Shown: piece after piece, positions 58,001 through 64,000 of the stretch
Layout of the letters: every line of letters begins with the position of its first letter
How positions within the stretch are numbered: position 1 is the first letter of the stretch
DNA from: Caprimulgus europaeus
Taxonomy: Eukaryota > Chordata > Aves > Caprimulgiformes > Caprimulgidae
Direction: 5' to 3'
Assembly (NCBI GenBank): GCA_907165065.1
Contig: OU015539.1
Span: forward strand, 13,174,816-13,238,815
DNA length: 64,000 bases
Translations under genes and position numbers: made by a program
Notes under the pieces: model-generated
Databases searched by the model: none
The model's input: the letters and a program-made list of their open reading frames with translations, nothing else
Told to the model about the DNA's origin: nothing

Positions 58001-61000
58001 CCAGCAGATCTCAGAAATTTTACTATACAGAATTGAAACATGAAAGAGAAGGGACAAAAAGAGTAACAACCAAAACATTATCTCCTTAAGCATCTGAGAG
58101 TATCAATAGGAGAATGTGCTATTCTATGTTTATTAACAGAATCTCTAGTATTTCTGTTAGGAATATTTGGCTTGTCTTGGTTGACCTAACTTCATTATGC
58201 TACTTGCATTAATAAATCTCATTGAAACCTATTCATGCACAAGCTCTCAATATTCACTCAGAAGATATATATCTTTTATGTATATTTAAAAAAGTTAAAT
58301 AGCTAAAAGGCAACTACATCTCAAAAATTAAGATGTTTCTTTAAAGAATTCAAAGAGAAAAATAATGTTTTCTCGTATGAGTACTCCAAACTCATTCTTC
58401 TACTCATATTCGAACCAGGCCTGATTGACATAGTATATTTTAAATACACAGTGTCACTTTCAAGGTATTATATATAGGTAAGAAAAACATCAAACCATTA
58501 TTATGAAGCAGTATTTTTATTGGCTTTGATGCTGCAACTTTTACATTAAAAAGGCATTGTATATTATATAAAGGCATTGTATATAACAAATGAGTTCATG
58601 TACTGTGATCAATACTTAAAATGTCGTACTATACTTGAGAGCTGACCAATTAAAAATTAGAGATACACGTACAACGTATGTTTAAAGCAAATGTCACATA
58701 CTGAGCAGCACTCAATTATACATTTATCTGTTTGCCAGTTTGGCTGCTAAATAATTGTAATGCTGTAAGTAATTGTGCTATCAAACATGCGTATTGAAGC
58801 CCTACAGGTGCAAGAGATGAGCTCTAACAAAACACTGCTAGGGCCAAAAGATTCTATTTTTACTCTTTACAGCAAGAAAAAGACCAAGATGGCACCCAAA
58901 TTTACAGATAAAAGTGTTTGCCACAAATGTTAATAAGGAGTGTTACGAAAATGTTTAAATTCAACTTGTGTATGTTATGTGAGTCAGAAAACATAAGAAA
59001 CTCAGATTTAGTCCTTCTAATTAAAATATGAAAATAACAGTGATACTATAGTTTTACAGTTCCCAAATATTATGCACTACCTTTAATAAATTTGTGATTG
59101 CAAAACCAAGGACAAAATAGATGAATGTCTTCAAATAGTGCACTTGTATTTACTGGGAAAGTAAATACAAATAACTGGCTGTAAATTAGTGCTACTGAAC
59201 AGTGGGAATGAAAAGCTGAATATTATAGCGTTTTTTTAATGCTAGCAATTGACACACGTACTAAATGCAATTAAGCCTGGTAAAAATTGAGTAGTCCAGT
59301 TAGAAATTTTAAAATAACTACAAAATTCTGCAAATTAAAAACAAGCAAACAAAAAAAGAGGCATTAGGTATGATGAGTGACGAATCTAAAAGCAAGAGAT
59401 CTTGTGCAATGAATTAGGTAAAACAAGGTGATCATTCTAAAGCTCTAGGGAACCAAATAAAAAATAAATTAAAAGACCACAGCATAAGTGCAATTACAGT
59501 ACAATCTTGGTTTAGCACCAAGTGATCGACTGGGTAACTTCACCAATTAGAATTGCTTTGGTTAGTATCCAAAATGTATTGTTACAAACTTATCATCTGT
59601 ACAGCATTCAATCTCAGAACGCAACAAAAATCCTTTTCTTCGGCAACTGAAATTTGAGCCTTCTTAGAATATTCTACATCTTGAACTTAAAAAAATAATT
59701 CTATCAATTAAAACACATTAGCTCTTACATTAATTTCTAAACAGCATGATTAGATTTAAAAACTGATTATTCCTTTATAATCTCTTTAAAAAAAAAAAAC
59801 AAACAAAACACCACCTTGGTCTGATATTACTATGACTATCTTGCAGCCTAATTTATGAATTAAAAAGAAAAATACCCAAGGTGAATAAGAACATTCTAAA
59901 AGGCCCATTCCATTATGAAGCAGTTTTAAAACTGTACAAGCTTCTTACACTTTCTAAATACAATTCCAACAAAAAACAATCACATCTCTGAAATCACTCT
60001 AATATACTCACATCTCCACTCAGCACGCTAACCTCCGACCAACTTACCTGCTGCACCTGCTACATATATTGTAACTACTAGTAAAAAAAGATCATCTGTT
60101 ACTCACACTCTCTGAAGTCATTTTATACTGTATAACACTAGTTTAATTAGACTAGAAGCATCAACACACACTCAAGTGAAAGTGCTTGCTAGGAAAAAAG
60201 AAGAAATCCAAAGATATTTTTAGTTTAGTCCTTTTAAGGCATATCTAACATACTGAGCCTATGTCTGCAGAAATGGGCCTGATGAAAGACCGAGATGAAA
60301 CAGACTGCCTTTCTCCTTGGCTAAGAGTTCTCTTGCGTTCACGAACTAATGCCTTCTGATGTCGCTTCATTCTTTCTAGTTGCTCCTCTGCACTCATCTT
60401 GCCTCTTTGGTGGTCTCCAGAGTATAAGCGTTCCAAGGCACTCTTTGGTCTTTCCTGTAGAAGTCACAAGGCACACAAAACACGTTACAATTAATACTTT
60501 ATAAGTAGTATACAAAAAAATTAACTCTTTCTCCTACCTTATTACTAAATTAGCATGATTTTGTTCTGGGTTTTTGCATTAATTTGCATATTTCAACTCT
60601 GTATTTTCTATTCATATTGCTGATTTTTCATTCTAAACCTTGTTTTATAAATCTATTTCAGATGCAGTAAGTTGTCTGTCTCCTCCTGATTCATTTAAGA
60701 AAGTGAAAAATTGGAGATTTTGTTAGATCACAGGTGTTGGGTCCACTCCCATGCTACTGTAATCCCACTTCCTGCTATGCAAAATGTATTATGGGTTTAA
60801 CTATTTTGAACAGTGCAGACATTTGCCTTCAGATGTTCATTTAAAACTCACCTTGGACCTATCCCTTCGAAGTGTTGCATATGATGAAATGGTAGATGAC
60901 TGGTGCAATCTGGAAGTTGATCCAGATAAACCTTCATAAGGAAAAACCAAGTGACAGACAAAATGAAGACAAGTGTCAGATATATTTTAATTTATCATGC

Positions 61001-63032
61001 TTTTTCTATGATATTCTGGCTCCTATTTTAGATCACATTTCATATTTTGCAGTTTAGAAGATCATAAGAGGTACGAAATCTGATTTCAGCCAGAAGTAAT
61101 GTGTTTCAGGTGACTACTGATCAAAATTCAGAAAGATCATAAATCTACAATAATTTAGAAGCTTGTATTAAATGAGGCATGGGGTGAACTCAGCTGCACA
61201 ACAGTAGATAAGCTGTACAAATAATCACATCTATGAAGAAAATCAAACCTTAACATTCACAGTTAGAAAGGAAAGACATAAGAAGAGAATGGATAAGAAA
61301 TTAATTCATTTTCCACAAATATCCTCCTATCCTCATTTACGAAACAGTTGCAGGACTGTAACACAGTGGGGATTGAGTGTCAAGTGACATGTAGTGTCTG
61401 GGGGCACTATGTTGTTATTCTTTATCACTTTCACTTCAATGGTAATATAAGTGTTTGAAAAAATGCCTGAGTTTGTAAAAGATCATGCAGAAATTATGAG
61501 GAAAAATAACTGCATATAGAAGACATTCTATCAGCTAATTTAATGTTTTTCTATGTTTTGGGGGTTTTTTTAAGCATTATATATTAAGTTGTTTTGCAAA
61601 AGGCTGGTTGTTTGTAATGGCACCATTAAAATGCACAGACTCTCTAGACTTTCACAACATTGCATAGTTAATCTAAAAATAATGATCTGATGATAAACAC
61701 CATCTCCAGAAAATCCTAGGAGAAAAAAGCTCCTATACAGACAGTACTGTTAAAAATCAGCTCCATAAATTTCTGGCTTACCACGGGTGGGTAGTGTCTG
61801 GTATCCACTGTCAGAGCTTACTAAACCACTGGAAGGTTGACTGAAGTCACCACCTATCATTGCTAGTTCTGGTTCACTCATGTATGAACGCAGCTCCACC
61901 TATACAGAAAAATACTCATCAGCTCAAATGACATCATAGGCAGCAGGTCTTAATAATCTTAAAACAAATCCTAAAGCTTTGTTTCGGGATTACCGTATTT
62001 CTCTCTGCCGTTACTATACAGCATAGATCTCTCCTTGCCATCACTCTCTCTCTGCCAGTATCTCTCTCTCTCCTTCTTACAAGACCCAGAGGTCAATGCA
62101 TTTTCCAGACAGTATATTTTATTACAGGTTCACATATCTTTAAAGTGCAGGTTTATAGGTGTGTAAGTGCTCACCCTATAATCTCCATTTACATACTGTC
62201 CGAGTTCTCTGTCTCTCTTTCTTTCATCTGACTGACGTTTGAGGCCCCGCACTGATGTGTGTCTGATGACAGTGGCTTCTCTCGGGAGAGGTGGAACAGC
62301 TGGTGGCTGATCATCAGGACTGTATGATTGAGGAAGAGGAGGTCTGGGTGGTGCTTCATCTTCCTGGTAACAGGAAAGCACAGGTATTTGGGAAACATTC
62401 TGAAAGCCAACTGGCATAAACGGACTGAAAGTTCATTACACTGGAGGAGTTATTTGTGATTGCTTTAGTATGTTCTTCTCTGTTCACACCAGGAGTTTGT
62501 GGCTTTAAAAACCAAACAAGATCCAAGAAAGCAAACAACTATCAATGACAAAGCATTACCAAGGAAGGCTCTGCATTACTATGTTCTAAACCAGTATATG
62601 GCTTCTGTACATAAAGCTCCAGGTTACACACTTACACTCTCCTGTAAGTGCTACTGCTCAGTCTCAATACAAACACCTTAAGTGCCTCCCTGTTGTGTCT
62701 CCACACCGTATGTGCTTTGTAACCATGACACTTTCACTTTCAGCCAGAACTAAATGGAAACCTTGAGGAATGAATCTCACAAGAGCAGTACTTACAACCT
62801 TTGGCTTTAGCGTAATTGGTGACTGAAGAGGCGGCTCGACTTTTTTCAGCTGCTGTGCTTGGTGCTGAGTTCTGGCCTGGAAATAAGGCTGTGGATACAG
62901 CCTAACCTCCAGAGGAGATTTCACCGGACTGGGTGGAGGGCTTTGCAGGATGGAAAGTTTGCTCTCTGCAGTTGCAAGGGAAGCTGGTAAGGAAGGCACT
63001 GACGACTGAGAAAATGAAGGCACTATTTTTCT
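48988..63032 (-). CDS. PLEKHA7: PLEKHA7, C-terminal part (9 exons, introns included; 5' end outside window)
   Basis: Nine exons on the - strand join in phase: 63032-62796, 62363-62175, 61899-61782, 60931-60852, 60454-60254, 57191-57039, 55073-54940, 54107-53965 and 49010-48988. They total 1278 bases, encoding 425 residues and a stop. Domains in order: Pro-rich segments (PPPSPVKSP; PPRPPLPQSYSPDDQPPAVPPLP), a basic RGLKRQSDERKRDREL block, VELRSYMSEPEL, then SAEEQLERMKRHQKALVRERKRTL (predicted coiled coil). These are followed by an acidic WLKV...LEPQDYDLDISRE segment, RYVELEPEEPLSTEEL, and QEQERIITISYALASEASQRSK. This is the shared C-terminal architecture of PLEKHA5/6/7; adjacency to SMAP selects PLEKHA7. 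In mammals PLEKHA7 acts at epithelial zonula adherens, linking p120-catenin and microtubule minus-end proteins. The WW and PH domains lie upstream of the window. Confidence 0.93.
49265..49312. repeat. TA/TATC-rich microsatellite
   Basis: A T-run followed by ATATATATATGTATGTAAAT and ATCTATCTATATATACACACA. It sits next to the CR1 fragment in the last PLEKHA7 intron. Confidence 0.85.
49331..49410 (-). mobile_element. CR1 LINE 3'-end fragment, reverse orientation
   Basis: GGAATCACAGAGTGCTTGGGG, then GGAAGGGACCTCTGAAGGTC and GTCTGGTCCAAGCCCCC, is the reverse complement of the common CR1 3' terminus. Only the last 80 or so bases are present. Confidence 0.88.
53965..54107 (-). CDS. PLEKHA7: PLEKHA7 coding exon (QEQERIITISYALASEASQRSK)
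   Basis: 143 bases: one base completing Ser, 47 codons MHNLQPTVAQDKHNS through SQRSKEVA, then one base of an Ala codon. The acceptor is CCCACTAG and the donor GTAATA. LQEQERIITISYALASEASQRSK is a predicted C-terminal coiled coil conserved in the family. Confidence 0.94.
54940..55073 (-). CDS. PLEKHA7: PLEKHA7 coding exon (RYVELEPEEP)
   Basis: 44 codons plus two bases: LSKPEKVAIPERYVELEPEEPLSTEELAARQRKAEKIKNILTKS, then AG of the next Ser codon. The acceptor is TTTCCACAG and the donor GTCTGT. It ends in phase 2, completed by the next exon. Confidence 0.94.
55978..56110 (+). mobile_element. CR1 LINE 3'-end fragment
   Basis: GGGGCTTTGAGCAACCTGGCC, GTGTCCCTGCTGATGGCAGG and GGTTGGAACTGGATGAGCTTT are CR1 3'-end text. 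AAGGTCCCTCCCAACCCAAACC and the closing GATTCTGTGAA complete the terminus. Antisense to PLEKHA7, inside an intron. Confidence 0.93.
57039..57191 (-). CDS. PLEKHA7: PLEKHA7 coding exon, acidic block
   Basis: 51 codons from WKREQEFDLQLLERAIRGE to LEPQDYDLDISRE. The acceptor is ATTACCAG and the donor GTAACA; both ends are phase 0. It joins directly to the ADIGS end of the previous exon, giving the family's GSWKREQ junction. Confidence 0.95.
58551..58585. repeat. Two-copy 20-bp tandem repeat
   Basis: AAGGCATTGTATAT occurs at 58551 and again at 58571 within the 57.2-60.3 kb PLEKHA7 intron. Confidence 0.8.
60254..60454 (-). CDS. PLEKHA7: PLEKHA7 coding exon, coiled-coil block
   Basis: 67 codons from ERPKSALERLYSGDHQRGK through FIRPISADIGS. 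The acceptor is TTCTACAG and the donor GTATGT; both ends are phase 0. It contains the strongly charged heptad-like segment SAEEQLERMKRHQKALVRER, one of the most conserved parts of the PLEKHA5/6/7 C-terminus. Confidence 0.95.
60852..60931 (-). CDS. PLEKHA7: PLEKHA7 coding exon (LSGSTSRLHQSS)
   Basis: 80 bases: two bases completing Gly, then 26 codons LSGSTSRLHQSSTISSYATLRRDRSK. The acceptor is TTATGAAG, with a moderate pyrimidine tract (GGTTTTTCC). The donor is AAG followed by GTGAGT. The Ser/Thr-rich, basic composition is a likely phosphorylation region in the family. Confidence 0.91.
61782..61899 (-). CDS. PLEKHA7: PLEKHA7 coding exon (VELRSYMSEPEL)
   Basis: 118 bases: 39 codons plus one base of a split Gly. 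The acceptor is TGTATAG and the donor GTAAGC. The peptide runs VELRSYMSEPELAMIGGDFSQPSSG to GYQTLPTR and aligns by eye with the family's RSYVSEPEL...YQTLP region. It lies well outside any long open frame and was recovered from the - strand by peptide recognition. Confidence 0.92.
62175..62363 (-). CDS. PLEKHA7: PLEKHA7 coding exon, Pro-rich and basic block
   Basis: 63 codons, EDEAPPRPPLPQSYS through GQYVNGDYR. The acceptor is TTACCAG and the donor GTGAGC; both ends are phase 0. PPRPPLP and PPAVPPLP are SH3/WW-ligand-like motifs. The block TVIRHTSVRGLKRQSDERKRDREL is highly conserved across PLEKHA5/6/7. Confidence 0.93.
62796..63032 (-). CDS. PLEKHA7: PLEKHA7 coding exon (first in window)
   Basis: 79 codons from RKIVPSFSQSS to LKPKV, including Pro-rich PPPSPVKSP. 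The acceptor region reads CTCCTCTAGAG, so splicing may be after TAG (start 63034) or after the following AG (63032). The phase of the upstream exon, outside the window, decides. The donor is a tandem GTTGTAAGT; the GTAAGT site ending the exon at 62796 is the stronger, and using the other would remove one Val. Confidence 0.85.
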
Positions 63033-63034
63033 CT

Positions 63035-64000
63035 CTAGAGGAGAAATATGCAAATGTGTTAGGTGACATTTCTTACTAATAACGTTCATAAGAATAGCAA
63101 TTAACATCCTTAGACCTCACAGAACAGCCAACACATTGCTTAGAACACAAATGGGGCTTTTTAGATATAAAAATGTTTGATTGTTACATTATAGCAGAGG
63201 TGGAAAGCCTTTTCTTGATGAGGATCAAGCAAGCCTTTCAGGCCAAAAATAAAAACATGCACTTTAATACCATCCAGTGAAATTCCTTGGAGAAGGCAGT
63301 GGGAGGGAAGGAAGGAAAAGCCCGAGAGTCATATGAAATCTGGCCCCATGCCACAGATTCCTTAAGATGCTTATAGATCCAGACAAGGCTAAACATTCAT
63401 AGCCATACCTTAAATAAATAAGATCTCACCAGCTTGGAACTATTATACCTCTGTATGTAAAAGGTAAGCAAAGATACTTTAAATATCAAGGGAATTTACA
63501 GGAGGCATTAACAGTCTCTTGCTATCCCAATGCCTTAGGTCTTTTCTTTGAAACATAATAAAGCAATTGAAATGCAGACCACACACACTTTCCCTTCCTC
63601 TTTTCCATAGCTGATGTTGTTGCTCTGCCCACCAAACACCTGCCTGAAGAGGGAGGAGGAAGGCAACTGCAGCAAGGGCAGTTGGGCAGCATCCAAGGGA
63701 TGGGAACAAAAAGAAAAGGCAGAGAACACAGAGATGAGTTCCTGGACACAATGCAGAATAGATACTATGCTGATATGAGTCTGGCATGTGACAGAAACTC
63801 GTTCTGCAGCTTGCAGAACTTAGCCTGTTATTATTATTGTTGTTCCCTTTTTTATGCCTTGTTACATTTTAGTTCTATCAGTATGCGAAAACAAACAACA
63901 AAAACCTCTTCGCCACCTCAGCCAAAGAAACACCAAGTTCATGTGCAATCAACAGAGATTTCTGATGCAACCAATAGCAGAATTAACTGGATTTTCTGCA
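63035..64000 (-). other. PLEKHA7: PLEKHA7 intron, window edge
   Basis: No exon, transposon or notable repeat recognised here. Frames of 60-100 codons on the - strand at 63.48-63.79 kb are Cys/Phe/Leu-rich and lack splice context or family similarity. Confidence 0.6.

Larger units (their letters stand above)
54108..62795 (-). other. PLEKHA7: PLEKHA7 introns between coding exons
   Basis: Introns are 54108-54939, 55074-57038, 57192-60253, 60455-60851, 60932-61781, 61900-62174 and 62364-62795. The 55-57 kb intron carries a CR1 fragment. The 3.06-kb intron at 57.2-60.3 kb is AT-rich with a two-copy 20-bp repeat at 58551-58585. A CT-rich run lies at about 62040-62072. No other genes are seen. Confidence 0.8.

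Overview
The window looks like a bird nuclear chromosome. Coding sequence is split into short exons with GT-AG introns. There are CpG-island promoters, long AT-rich non-coding stretches, few transposons, and the interspersed repeats I recognise are mainly CR1 (chicken repeat 1) LINE fragments plus old MIR-like tRNA-derived SINE remnants. There are no bacterial operons, phage genes, CRISPR arrays, rRNA genes or convincing tRNA genes.

Two protein-coding genes can be rebuilt exon by exon. (1) SMAP, small acidic protein, the orthologue of human C11orf58: five coding exons on the + strand from 34938 to 40027, 172 residues, starting in a strong CpG island. (2) The 3' part of PLEKHA7, a pleckstrin-homology adherens-junction protein, on the - strand from 63032 down to 48988: nine coding exons giving the C-terminal 425 residues. 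All PLEKHA7 exon phases join without a frameshift, including a tiny last coding exon of 23 bases. The two genes converge tail to tail, with about 7-9 kb between their 3' ends.

Layout: 1-3.1 kb is a CpG-rich block with candidate promoter and splice-donor signals but no recognisable protein. 3.1-33.7 kb is AT-rich non-coding DNA with MIR-like SINEs, two CR1 pieces (25.9-26.6 kb and 33.3-33.5 kb) and microsatellites. 34.0-35.6 kb is the CpG island of SMAP, containing a 9-copy 14-bp GC-rich minisatellite. 35-40.3 kb is SMAP. 40.3-47.5 kb is intergenic. 47.5-49 kb is the probable PLEKHA7 3'UTR. 49-63 kb is PLEKHA7 exons and introns. 63-64 kb is intron.

From what I know of the human locus, the order is SOX6 - C11orf58 - PLEKHA7, with SOX6 on the opposite strand to C11orf58 and its longest transcripts starting near it. 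The left 34 kb is therefore probably the 5' non-coding territory of SOX6. No SOX6 coding sequence is present, so this is inference from synteny. I found no evidence of a novel biological system. The points most worth a second look are the terminal PLEKHA7 mini-exon, the promoter minisatellite, the unexplained CpG-rich block at the left end, and two 3-base tandem splice-donor choices.
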